64,000 nt of DNA from Terriglobia bacterium. Its GTDB lineage: Bacteria > Acidobacteriota > Terriglobia > Bryobacterales > Bryobacteraceae. Of this stretch, positions 8,521 through 16,419 are shown piece by piece. The stretch lies in contig JAIQFE010000028.1 in NCBI GenBank assembly GCA_020073445.1, forward strand, positions 21,780 through 85,779. The letters are read 5' to 3'. The notes under the pieces were generated by a model. It was not told where the DNA came from. It ran no database searches and was given only the letters and a program-made list of their open reading frames with translations. The position numbers were made by a program, and so were the translations under genes. Numbering within the stretch: position 1 is the stretch's first letter; each line of letters starts with the position of its first letter.

Positions 8521-9915
8521 ATGACATACGACGTGATCATCATCGGGAGCGGTCCCGGTGGTTATTCGGCGGCCGTTCGCGCCGGGCAATATGGCCTGAA
8601 GACCGCGCTCATCGAAAAAGACCCGAAGCTGGGTGGTTGCTGCCTGCATGTTGGCTGCATCCCGACCAAGGCATTTCTCCATGCCGCCGACGTGTGGGAG
8701 CACTTCCTGCACCCGGAAGAAGACGGGATCCACTGCGATAACCCGCGGCTCGACTTCCCCATGGTGCTCGATCGCAAGAACAAGATCGTCGCCAAGCACG
8801 CCAAGGGCGTCGAGTTCTTGATGAAGAAGAACAAGGTCGACTGGATCAAGGGCTACGCCCGCCTGGCCGGTCCCGGCAAAGTCGAAGTGGCCACGGACGG
8901 CGGCAAACAGATCCTCGAAGCCAAGAACATCGTGCTGGCTACCGGTTCGGAAGCCCGCATGCTGCCGGGCCTGAAACCCGACGCCCGCCGCATCCTGACG
9001 AATATCGAAATCCTGTCCTTGTCCGAGGTCCCGAAATCCCTGGCGATCCTGGGAGCGGGCGCTGTGGGTGTCGAATTCGCGTCGGCTTTTTCCCGCTTCG
9101 GCAGCAAAGTTTCGATTTTCGAAATGCTGCCGAGACTGGTTCCGGTCGAGGATGAGGAAGTTTCGAAAGAACTGGCGCGGGTATTCAAGAAGCAGGGAAT
9201 CCGCGTCGAAACCGGAGCCCGCGTCGACAACGTCGAAAACGTCGGCAGCGGCGTGCGGTTTCAGGCGACCCTGGCGGATGGGAAAGTCGAAGCCGTTTCG
9301 GCGGACGCGATCCTGATCGCCATCGGACGCAAGCCCAATACGGAAAACATCGGCCTGGAAGGCACCAAGGTCGAACTGGACCGCGGATTCGTCAAAGTGG
9401 ACCCGTACCAGCGCACCGGCGAGCCGGGAGTCTACGCGATCGGCGATATCGTCGCGGGCACTCCGCAGCTCGCGCACGTGGCGACGGCCGAGGGCATGGT
9501 CGCGATCGGTCACATGGCCGGAAAAACCGTGGTGCCCATCAACCGGAATCGGATTCCGGGCGCGACGTATACCGAACCCGGTATCGGCAGCGTGGGGCTC
9601 ACGGAGGCGCAGGCCCGTGCCGCCGGGCATGCCGTTAAGGTCGGCAAGTTCCCCTTCGCGGCGGATGCCAAGGCTTCGATCCTCGGGCAGCACGATGGTT
9701 TCGTGAAAATTGTCGCCGACGAGCAATACGGCGAGATCCTGGGCGTCCACATCATCGGCCCGGAAGCCTTCGAGCTGATCAGCGAGGGCGTGCTGGCGAT
9801 GGAAGCCGAAGCAACGGTCGAGACGTTGTTGCACACCATCCATGCGCATCCCACGCTCTACGAGGCCTTGGGCGAAGCGTTCAACGCGGTCGACGGAATG
9901 GCGATCAATGCCTGA
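8521..9915 (+). CDS. lpdA: Dihydrolipoyl dehydrogenase (E3)
   Basis: FAD enzyme that reoxidises dihydrolipoamide in 2-oxoacid dehydrogenase and glycine cleavage complexes. 464 residues. N-terminal FAD site IIIGSGPGGYSAAVRAGQ; redox disulfide CLHVGC (Cys41/Cys46) with an additional Cys40; NAD site LAILGAGAVGVEFASAFSRFG; C-terminal dimerisation domain with HTIHAHPTLYEA, the His-Pro active-site partner. The stop codon lies inside the start of lipB (8 bp overlap). Just upstream is a 12-bp near-perfect direct repeat (CTGTCAAACTGG / CTGTTAAACTGG, 14 bp apart, from 8484), which may be an operator or chance. Confidence 0.95.
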   Translation: MTYDVIIIGSGPGGYSAAVRAGQYGLKTALIEKDPKLGGCCLHVGCIPTKAFLHAADVWEHFLHPEEDGIHCDNPRLDFPMVLDRKNKIVAKHAKGVEFLMKKNKVDWIKGYARLAGPGKVEVATDGGKQILEAKNIVLATGSEARMLPGLKPDARRILTNIEILSLSEVPKSLAILGAGAVGVEFASAFSRFGSKVSIFEMLPRLVPVEDEEVSKELARVFKKQGIRVETGARVDNVENVGSGVRFQATLADGKVEAVSADAILIAIGRKPNTENIGLEGTKVELDRGFVKVDPYQRTGEPGVYAIGDIVAGTPQLAHVATAEGMVAIGHMAGKTVVPINRNRIPGATYTEPGIGSVGLTEAQARAAGHAVKVGKFPFAADAKASILGQHDGFVKIVADEQYGEILGVHIIGPEAFELISEGVLAMEAEATVETLLHTIHAHPTLYEALGEAFNAVDGMAINA

Positions 9916-10627
9916 GGTGTTATTGGATCCGACCTTCAGGTCGGATGGTGGCGGCCGGCCTGGAGGCCGCCCCTACTGCGAGTTTCACGATTTGGGCCGG
10001 CTGGAATACGCCCGCGCGCTAGCGCTGCAAACCAATATGGTCGAGCGTCGCAAGCGTGGCGAAATTCCCGACCAGCTGCTGATCCTCGAGCATCCGCACG
10101 TCGTCACCATGGGCCGCAACGGGCACATGGAAAACGTGCTGGCGTCGCCGGAGATTCTGCAGCGCGCCGGAATCGAATTGCACTCGACCGATCGCGGCGG
10201 TGACGTGACGTATCACGGGCCCGGCCAGATCGTGGGCTATCCGATTTTCGATTTGCGGGAATGGAAGCGCGACGTGATCGCCTACGTTCGCGCGCTGGAG
10301 CAGGTGTTGATCGAGGCGCTGGCCGAATTCGGCATTTCCGGAGGCCGGCAGCCGGACGCCACGGGAGTTTGGGTGGAGGGCGCGAAGGTCGCCGCCATCG
10401 GAGTGCATATCAGCCGCTGGGTGACATCCCACGGCTTCGCGCTCAATCTCGATACGGATTTGGATTATTTCAAGTACATCGTGCCGTGCGGGCTGACCCA
10501 GCCGGTTACGTCCCTGCGGGCTCTGGATTGTGATGCGAGCCGGGCAGCGGTCACCAAGTCTGTGGCTGCGGCTTTCGGACGGGTCTTTGAGCGCGACGTG
10601 CGCAGTGCGAAAATGGAGAAAGAATGA
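9908..10627 (+). CDS. lipB: Lipoyl(octanoyl) transferase
   Basis: Transfers octanoyl from ACP to lipoyl domains of E2/GcvH. 239 residues from ATG 9908, which overlaps the lpdA stop by 8 bp. Family motifs: LLILEHPHVVTMGR, STDRGGDVTYHGPGQIVGYPI, VEGAKVAAIGVHISRW (catalytic Lys) and VPCGLTQPVTSL (catalytic Cys). The conserved domain begins only at about residue 23 (CEFHDLGRLEYARAL). Residues about 7-22 are encoded by two strong hairpins (see 9927-9971), apparently inserted palindromic DNA that stays in frame. It overlaps the E2 gene by 4 bp (ATGA). Confidence 0.93.
   Translation: MPEVLLDPTFRSDGGGRPGGRPYCEFHDLGRLEYARALALQTNMVERRKRGEIPDQLLILEHPHVVTMGRNGHMENVLASPEILQRAGIELHSTDRGGDVTYHGPGQIVGYPIFDLREWKRDVIAYVRALEQVLIEALAEFGISGGRQPDATGVWVEGAKVAAIGVHISRWVTSHGFALNLDTDLDYFKYIVPCGLTQPVTSLRALDCDASRAAVTKSVAAAFGRVFERDVRSAKMEKE
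9927..9971. repeat. Two adjacent hairpins inside the lipB reading frame
   Basis: Hairpin 1: ATCCGACCT-TC-AGGTCGGAT (9927-9946, nine-base perfect stem). Hairpin 2: GGCGGCC-N8-GGCCGCC (9950-9971, seven-base stem). They encode a Gly/Arg/Pro-rich non-conserved segment preceding the LipB domain. They look like an inserted interspersed palindrome different from the GGGGACAG family. Confidence 0.7.
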
Positions 10628-12033
10628 TCGACGTAGAAATGCCCCAGATGGGCGAAAGCATTGTCGAAGGAACCTTGACCAAGTGGCTGAAGAAGCCCGG
10701 AGACAGGGTGGAACGCGACGAGCCTCTATTTGAGATTTCAACCGACAAAGTGGATACCGAGATTCCGTCGCCCGCGGCGGGAACGTTAGCCGAGATTTTG
10801 GTCGAGGAAGGGAAAACCGTCGGGATCAATACCGTGGTCGGACGCATCAGCGATGGCGCGGGCGGCGGCTCTGCCGCACCTGTTGCCGCGTCGACACCGG
10901 CACCAGCGCCCGCTGCACCTCAGGCCACCGTCGCGCAGTCCGATGGAGCGTCCCACGTGGACGCAGCCCCGGCGCCTCCTGCGGCTTACAGCGCGGGAAC
11001 TGTAGTCGAAGATACCGCCGGTCCGCTTTCTCCGCTGGTCCGCAAGATGGCCCGAGAGAACAATATCGATCTCAGCCGGGTGAAGGGCACCGGTGTCGGC
11101 GGACGGATCACGAAACAGGATCTGGAGGCCTATCTCACTGGTCAAACCCCTGTTCAAACCAGTGTCCAGACCGGAACGGCGGTCGCGCCCGTTTCCGCGC
11201 CCCGGCCAGTTCAAGCGCCGCCTCCTCCGCAGCAGGCTCCGGTTTATGTTCCTCCGCCTGCGCCAGAACCGCCACGTCAATCCGCCCCTGCCGCGCCGCC
11301 AGCACCCGCGCCCACGCAAGTCGCCATGCCGGGCGCGCCTCCCGCGATGCGCGTGGAGCCCATGACCATCATGCGCCAGAAGATTGCCGAACATATGACG
11401 TTCAGCAAGCACACCTCGGCGCACGTGACTACCGTTCACAAGGTCGATATGACCAAGGTCGCCAAGCTGCGCGACAAGCTGAAGGGTTCCTTCCAGGCGC
11501 AGTATGGATTCGGATTGACGTTCCTGCCCTTCATGGTGCGCGCCGCGTGCGCCGCCCTGCGGCAGTATCCGCTGGTGAATGCCTCGATAGAAGGCACCAA
11601 CATCATCTATCACCGCGACATCAACCTGGGCATCGCCGTGGCGCTCGAAAACGGGCTGATCGTGCCGGTGATCCGCAACGCCGATGAAAAGAATATCGTG
11701 GGACTCCAGCGCTCCATCGTGGATTTAGCCACCCGCGCCCGCTCCCGTCAGCTCCGTCCCGACGAAGTCACGGGCGGGACGTTCTCCATCACCAACTTCG
11801 GCAGCTTCGGCAGCATCTTCGCGACGCCCGTGATCAATCAGCCGCAAGTGGCGATCCTGGGTATCGGCGCCGTGCAGAAGGAGCCGGTAGTGATCGAAGA
11901 CGCCATCGCCATCCGCTCCACGGCGTATCTGGCGCTGACCTTCGATCATCGCCTGATCGACGGCGCGCTGGGCGATCAGTTCACCGCGAAGGTCAAGTCG
12001 ATTCTGGAAGACTGGTCTGAAGAAGTAATGTAA
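10624..12033 (+). CDS. 2-oxoacid dehydrogenase E2 component (dihydrolipoamide acyltransferase)
   Basis: 469 residues. One N-terminal lipoyl domain (1-78) with the lipoylated Lys in FEISTDKVDTEIPSPAAG; an Ala/Pro linker; a peripheral subunit-binding domain (about 137-173, PLVRKMARENNIDLSRVKG...GRITKQDLEAYL); a second long Pro/Ala/Gln linker; and the catalytic core (about 235-469) with the FDHRLIDGALGDQF active-site His-x3-Asp-Gly. No E1 gene lies nearby, so acyl specificity (pyruvate, 2-oxoglutarate or branched-chain) is undecided. It forms an operon with lpdA and lipB, which supply the E3 partner and the lipoylation step. Confidence 0.93.
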   Translation: MIDVEMPQMGESIVEGTLTKWLKKPGDRVERDEPLFEISTDKVDTEIPSPAAGTLAEILVEEGKTVGINTVVGRISDGAGGGSAAPVAASTPAPAPAAPQATVAQSDGASHVDAAPAPPAAYSAGTVVEDTAGPLSPLVRKMARENNIDLSRVKGTGVGGRITKQDLEAYLTGQTPVQTSVQTGTAVAPVSAPRPVQAPPPPQQAPVYVPPPAPEPPRQSAPAAPPAPAPTQVAMPGAPPAMRVEPMTIMRQKIAEHMTFSKHTSAHVTTVHKVDMTKVAKLRDKLKGSFQAQYGFGLTFLPFMVRAACAALRQYPLVNASIEGTNIIYHRDINLGIAVALENGLIVPVIRNADEKNIVGLQRSIVDLATRARSRQLRPDEVTGGTFSITNFGSFGSIFATPVINQPQVAILGIGAVQKEPVVIEDAIAIRSTAYLALTFDHRLIDGALGDQFTAKVKSILEDWSEEVM

Positions 12034-12042
12034 GTGGGGTCA

Positions 12043-12137
12043 GGCAAACTTGGGACTGCCTCCGAATTTCCGCGAGGAGAGCCGCCGGCATCACGGTTCT
12101 ACTGAGCGCGGAAATTCGCGGGCTGTCCTAGTTTGCC
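12043..12137. repeat. Long imperfect inverted repeat, REP-related
   Basis: Arms 12043-12074 and 12107-12137 pair over about 31 bases with a few mismatches. The shared inner stem is CGAATTTCCGCG and the outer part GGCAAACT. The section GGGACTGCCTCCGAATTTC closely resembles the repeat at 50630-50705. It lies between the E2 gene and ompH. Confidence 0.75.
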
Positions 12138-12171
12138 GGCCCGAAGTTTAAATAAGAAGGCGGTCGAGGAC

Positions 12172-12260
12172 GGGGACAGGCAGCGCAGCCCGCTCGCGAC
12201 GAAGATCAGAGCAGGCCGGTAGGGTCATCCAACGCGCTCGGGGCAGCGTAGCCAGTCCCC
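12172..12260. repeat. Second REP-like inverted repeat between E2 and ompH
   Basis: Left arm begins GGGGACAGGCAGCGCAGC (12172) and right arm ends GCAGCGTAGCCAGTCCCC (12260). The arms are imperfect complements ending in the GGGGAC/GTCCCC core of the window-wide family. Together with the repeat at 12043-12137 it fills most of the 241-bp gap; no gene is seen there. Convergent gene ends on both sides could use these hairpins as transcription stops, though no U-run follows. Confidence 0.65.
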
Positions 12261-12274
12261 GGTCCACCACAGAC

Positions 12275-12931
12275 CTACTGTTTGGCTGGTCCCGTGGTCG
12301 GCGGCTTAGCCGGAGTCGTTGCAGGGGGCTTGACCGGAGTGGCCGCGGGCGGCTTGATCGCGCCGGGAGCAGGCTTCGCGGCTGAAGTTCCTGATGAAGG
12401 CTGCGTTTTGTCGTAGGCGTCCACGATCTGCCGGGTCACGTCAACCTGATCCGCGATCCACATGATGCCCGAATTCGGGTTGGTCACGTCCAGGAATACG
12501 GCGCAGGCGTTTTCCTGGGCAAACCGCGCGATCACCGCCTGCATCTTCGCGGACAGATCGTCCAGCAGCTTGCGCTGCATTTCGTCGCGGTCGAACTGGA
12601 AATCCTCCACGGCGCGTTTATACTCGGTGTTCTTCCGGTCGAGGCTCTTTCTCATGTCGTCCTGCGCGGTCTGCGACATGGTATTTGCGCCGCGCTGGAG
12701 CTTGTCGTTCAGATCGGTGATTTCCGCTTGCTTCGCCTGGAGCTTCTTCTCTTCGGGCTCTGAGAACTTAGTCCGAAAGTCTTCCGCGGCGGCCTGGCCG
12801 TCCTTGGTGCTGAGCATGGCGCTCTGCAAGTTGACCACGCAAATCCTGGTGGGGACCGGTCCCGGTGCCGGGGTTTGCGCCATCAGGGTGGCGGACGCCC
12901 CAACCAGACCGATTATGAAGTACTTATTCAC
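12275..12931 (-). CDS. ompH: OmpH/Skp-family periplasmic chaperone
   Basis: Binds unfolded outer-membrane proteins in the periplasm. About 218 residues. An ATG at 12946 exists, but the GTG at 12931 has a perfect GAGGAG seven bases upstream (itself within the longer frame) and starts a good signal peptide (NKYFIIGLVGASATLMAQ). The central 100 residues are a long charged coiled coil (EEKKLQAKQAEITDLNDKL, ...KNTEYKRAVEDFQFDRDEM) followed by the family end FAQENACAVFLDVTNP. The tail is a Lys/Pro/Ala/Thr repeat. It lies downstream of bamA in the same direction, a conserved pairing. Confidence 0.88.
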   Translation of the reverse strand: MNKYFIIGLVGASATLMAQTPAPGPVPTRICVVNLQSAMLSTKDGQAAAEDFRTKFSEPEEKKLQAKQAEITDLNDKLQRGANTMSQTAQDDMRKSLDRKNTEYKRAVEDFQFDRDEMQRKLLDDLSAKMQAVIARFAQENACAVFLDVTNPNSGIMWIADQVDVTRQIVDAYDKTQPSSGTSAAKPAPGAIKPPAATPVKPPATTPAKPPTTGPAKQ

Positions 12932-13069
12932 AAGAGAACTCCTCATACTTGGCTATTTGTAACATCCTAGCACGCAGATGCGAAGACCCAGTAGCGCAAA
13001 GGGCGCCGCGCGCACCGCGATGCGGGACCAGGAATGGATCACGCGGCGCTCCGTTTTGCGCGTAATTCA

Positions 13070-16042
13070 TTAGAACGTCCTGCCGATGGTGAAGCGGAAT
13101 TGCGACCGTCTCTCGAACAACGGCGACGGCTGCCCGAACGTGAGAATCGAGTTCGCGAAGGACGCCGCGTTCGGGAAGTAGCTCCGGTCCGCGACAATCG
13201 GGGGCTGCAGATACTCGTAGACGCGGGTCGGATTGTAGGCCCAGTAGATCCGGAAGGGCTGGTTAAACACCGGCATCAGCACCTGCAACTCCAGTCCGAC
13301 GGAAGTCCGGATGATCTGGGTCCCCGGCGCGATCACCGCGGAATCGCCGAAGGCCGCTTCGGGGAATTGCCCGTTCAGGTCGCTGATGCGGCTGGGATTC
13401 AGTTTCAGCTGGCTCTTGTTCGAGATCCGGTTCATGCCCGCATCGAAGAACGGTACCAGCGAGACGGTTTGGCCGACAATCGGAATCCGGTACTCGAAAT
13501 TCGCCACGATGTTGGTGTCGCCGCCGGGAAACACCAGTTGGTAGGTCGGGATGACCTGCGATGCATTCTGGAGACTGACCGTTCCCGTAGCGGGGTCGAT
13601 GAACTTCTGCTGCCGCGGAGTGCCATCCGTATTCAGGAGGTTCACGGGTGCGGAATTCGGCACGTAGGCCCACGGCCCCGCGCCCCAGAGATCGAATCCT
13701 CGCACATCGTTTTCGCCGCCCATGTAGAAACGATTGAAGGGAGGCGCGACCTTGCCGCCGTAGCCCGTCACATACTTCGCCGAGAGGTGCATCGCGATCA
13801 CGTGGCCCGGCCTGAGACCCTTGCGGAAGTGCCGGAAATCGAGCACCGGCTCGATTTGATTTACGTTGCCGCCCAGAATGCTGCCCGCGAATTGGAACGA
13901 CGCCTGAAAGCCAGTTCCGGCCGTGGGAGTGAGGGGGTTGTTGACGGAGTTGTAGCTATAGGTGGGCGTGATGCTCGATGTTCGGATTCCATCCAGCGAA
14001 TTCTGCTGTGGTCCGTTGATGCTCAGGAAGTTGAGGTAGTCGTAATATTGCGACGCCGCGTCGGTCAGTGTCCGCACGTTCTGAATGCTGTACCCATAGC
14101 TGACGCCCAGGCGCTGGAAACTGCGCTTCAGCGGGTAGTTGAGGAACGTGGTGAATCCCTTGGTATTCGAAACGTAGTTGAGCAGGTTCTGGGTGCCCAG
14201 CGAATTGTAAAGGGGAATCAGATTGGCGCCGGCGAGCACCGAGGCCTCACGTGCCTGATCGAAGTTGAAGCGGCTGACGAAGACCGTGAATCCCACCTGC
14301 ATGGGCCGGTCCAGGAAGTACGGCTCGGTGAAGCCAAAGCTCACATCCGTGGTGCGCGTGCCGAGCTGGCTCGACAGGCTTAAGGTTTCGCCCAATCCCA
14401 GGAAGTTGTTGGTCGAATAGGAGAACCCCACGAAGCTTCCGGAGATTTCCGAGATGCCTCCGCTGAACTGGATGGTGTTCTTGCCGCGCTCGCGGACTTT
14501 GAGCGTCAGGTCGACCGTATGGTTGTTGTTATCCGTCTTCATGTCGACGGAAGAGTCTTCCTTCAGCGTCTCGAAATACCCCAGCTGGTTCAGGCGCAGG
14601 ATGCTCAAGCGCCACAGGTCCGTGTTATACGGGTCGCCTTCGTCGATCAGCAACTCACGGCGGATCACTTTGTCGCGAGTGGTCGTGTTGCCGGAGAAAT
14701 CGATCCGGCGCACGAAGAACTGGTTGCCTTCATCGAACCGCAGCGTCAGGTTGATTTTATCGGTGCCGGGGATCGGCTCAGGCTCGGGCTCCACCAGGAA
14801 GTTGATGTAACCGAATCGGCCATACAGCTTGCGCAGCTCTTCAAAGCCCTTCTGCAGCCTTTCGGTGGAGAACGGGTCGCCTTGCTTCATCCGGAAGATC
14901 TGGGGAAACAGTTCTTCCGGCGTGCGGAACAGCTTCACGCCTACAAAGCTGATGGTATTGAGATGATACAGTCGGCCTTCTTCGATGCTGATCGAGATGT
15001 TGGCGTTCTTGCCAGGCCGATTGGGTTTTATCAATGGCAGGCGGAACTTGCCGCCTCCAACATCCACGATATTGACCGACTGACCCGTGACGCGGGCTGT
15101 GAAATAGCCTTGCGATTGGTAGAACTGGACGATGCGCCCCTCGTCCTCATCCAGCTTCGTGGAGTCGTAGGTTCTGCTGAAGATATTTTCCGCGACCCTG
15201 GAGTACGGGATACCGAATGGGCGCAAGTTCCTCATGGCTCGCCGCACCAGGAGGTTGCTGAATACAGTGTTGCCTTCGAACTTGATGTCGCCGACCTTCA
15301 CCTTCGGTCCCTCGTCCACTTTGAACACGATGTTCAACGACGATGGAGGAAATGGCTGCAGCTCCGGCGTCACGGTGGCAAACTGCCGGCCGCGCTCTGC
15401 CAGGTAGTCCTGCAAGACGATCTGGGCGCGCTGCACCTTGTTCCGGTCATATGTCGATTCCGGGGATAAAGTGACGCGGCGCTCTTTGAACCGGTCCAGA
15501 ACTTCGGACGTGGTGATCGATTTCAGTCCGTCGTACTTGATCGTTCGCACCACCGGCCGCTCCTGGACTTTGAACGTCACGATCCAGCCGGTTTGGCCCG
15601 GCTCTCTCGTAACCTCGATATTGTCGAAGCGGGCGCTGTTCCACAGCGTGATCAGGTCGCGGTGGATGGATTCGGCGTCGTAGGAATCGCCGCGCTTGGT
15701 GAAGATCATGGCGCGCAGCGTGTCTTGAGGCACCTTCCGCGCACCCTGGAAATTAATGGATTCGATGGTATCGGTGGGAGGGCGGTCGGGCGTCGTGCTG
15801 GGCGCAGCTGCGCCCGGCGCCGCGGGCTTGGCCGGTTCCGGCTGGGGTTTCGGCGGCGCGGGCTCCTGGGCTTGCGGAACCTGCTCGAACGGATTGGGAG
15901 GCTTAGGCGGCTGCGGCGCGGGCTGCTGCTGGCCAAGAAGGGGTATCGCTGTGAACAGGCCAAACAGCACGGCAGGCACCTTGAACGCTGCCGGCACCTT
16001 GAGAACGGGGGCGCGCAGGCCTCGAGGCCTGGGAAACTGCAT
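13070..16042 (-). CDS. bamA: Outer membrane protein assembly factor BamA
   Basis: Inserts beta-barrel proteins into the outer membrane. 990 residues, longer than E. coli BamA (about 810), owing to an N-terminal Pro/Gln-rich region (about 40-90) and large loops. After a signal-like segment (VLFGLFTAIPLLGQ) come about five POTRA repeats (IESINFQGARKVPQDTLRAM, VRTIKYDGLKSITTSEVLD, VKVGDIKFEGNTVF, YHLNTISFVGVKLF, FFVRRIDFSGNTTTRDKVI). The C-terminal barrel (about 540-990) includes the MGGENDVRGFD motif (VRGF loop-6 signature) and the terminal Phe (FTIGRTF). Upstream of ompH. The first codons contain a 16-bp perfect palindrome (16016-16031). Confidence 0.95.
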   Translation of the reverse strand: MQFPRPRGLRAPVLKVPAAFKVPAVLFGLFTAIPLLGQQQPAPQPPKPPNPFEQVPQAQEPAPPKPQPEPAKPAAPGAAAPSTTPDRPPTDTIESINFQGARKVPQDTLRAMIFTKRGDSYDAESIHRDLITLWNSARFDNIEVTREPGQTGWIVTFKVQERPVVRTIKYDGLKSITTSEVLDRFKERRVTLSPESTYDRNKVQRAQIVLQDYLAERGRQFATVTPELQPFPPSSLNIVFKVDEGPKVKVGDIKFEGNTVFSNLLVRRAMRNLRPFGIPYSRVAENIFSRTYDSTKLDEDEGRIVQFYQSQGYFTARVTGQSVNIVDVGGGKFRLPLIKPNRPGKNANISISIEEGRLYHLNTISFVGVKLFRTPEELFPQIFRMKQGDPFSTERLQKGFEELRKLYGRFGYINFLVEPEPEPIPGTDKINLTLRFDEGNQFFVRRIDFSGNTTTRDKVIRRELLIDEGDPYNTDLWRLSILRLNQLGYFETLKEDSSVDMKTDNNNHTVDLTLKVRERGKNTIQFSGGISEISGSFVGFSYSTNNFLGLGETLSLSSQLGTRTTDVSFGFTEPYFLDRPMQVGFTVFVSRFNFDQAREASVLAGANLIPLYNSLGTQNLLNYVSNTKGFTTFLNYPLKRSFQRLGVSYGYSIQNVRTLTDAASQYYDYLNFLSINGPQQNSLDGIRTSSITPTYSYNSVNNPLTPTAGTGFQASFQFAGSILGGNVNQIEPVLDFRHFRKGLRPGHVIAMHLSAKYVTGYGGKVAPPFNRFYMGGENDVRGFDLWGAGPWAYVPNSAPVNLLNTDGTPRQQKFIDPATGTVSLQNASQVIPTYQLVFPGGDTNIVANFEYRIPIVGQTVSLVPFFDAGMNRISNKSQLKLNPSRISDLNGQFPEAAFGDSAVIAPGTQIIRTSVGLELQVLMPVFNQPFRIYWAYNPTRVYEYLQPPIVADRSYFPNAASFANSILTFGQPSPLFERRSQFRFTIGRTF
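16016..16031. repeat. 16-bp perfect palindrome in bamA codons 4-9
   Basis: CAGGCCTCGAGGCCTG is self-complementary and lies just inside the start of bamA, where it encodes part of the non-conserved PRPRGLRA segment. It would fold close to the ribosome-binding site. It could be a remnant of an inserted palindrome, as in lipB, or chance in GC-rich DNA. Confidence 0.45.
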
Positions 16043-16419
16043 CTAGACCGGATTCCTTTCCACTCTGCGCGTAATTTTTTTGGACGTTCTGCCGCCAAAC
16101 TGGGTTGCGAAAAACAGTGTTTCCCTTAAGATCCACATCCCAGGGGACTGGACGGCCGGACAAACTGTCATTCTACCCCATCGGGCGTCGCTCGCGCCTC
16201 TTGCCATATTAAGACCGGCCAGCGTACCCAGCAGAACCAGCCGCCGCCTGCGCCGGATGCCTTCGATGACACCTGCTTCGATCCCGCTGAGCAGGCGCGG
16301 CACGGCCCGATTCGTTTTCCACCAATGGATTCTCCCCTGCACGGTGTTCCCTTGCACGTTAGGAACCCTCTTATACTAACAGAGTCCCTTGCGGGCTCCG
16401 CCTTGCGTGGACCCTCTTT
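16043..16419. other. 377-bp intergenic region between divergent bamA and ketosynthase genes
   Basis: No gene is supported here. Short open frames on both strands lack ribosome-binding sites and recognisable composition. The region must hold the divergent promoters of bamA (minus) and the ketosynthase (plus). A TATACT hexamer at 16372-16377 lies about 45 bp before the ketosynthase start. The bases next to bamA (about 16067-16095) weakly resemble the region around the bamA 3' end (13059-13085, GCGTAATT ... ACGTCCTGCCG), which may be chance. Confidence 0.4.

Noticed and set aside
8428..9849. Long open frame (473 codons) antisense to lpdA
   Set aside because: Typical GC-rich shadow frame: no ribosome site, His/Arg/Asp-rich composition, and it fully overlaps a strongly conserved gene.
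13034..14383. 449-codon open frame antisense to bamA
   Set aside because: Shadow of the bamA barrel region; no support apart from length.
16067..16095. Similarity to the bamA 3' end suggesting a duplicated omp85 remnant upstream of bamA
   Set aside because: Only about 20 matching bases with gaps; the adjacent sequence gives no barrel-like residues.
16043..16357. Possible 104-residue minus-strand gene ending at the bamA start
   Set aside because: No ribosome site, no family, and an overlapping plus-strand frame of similar size; treated as intergenic.
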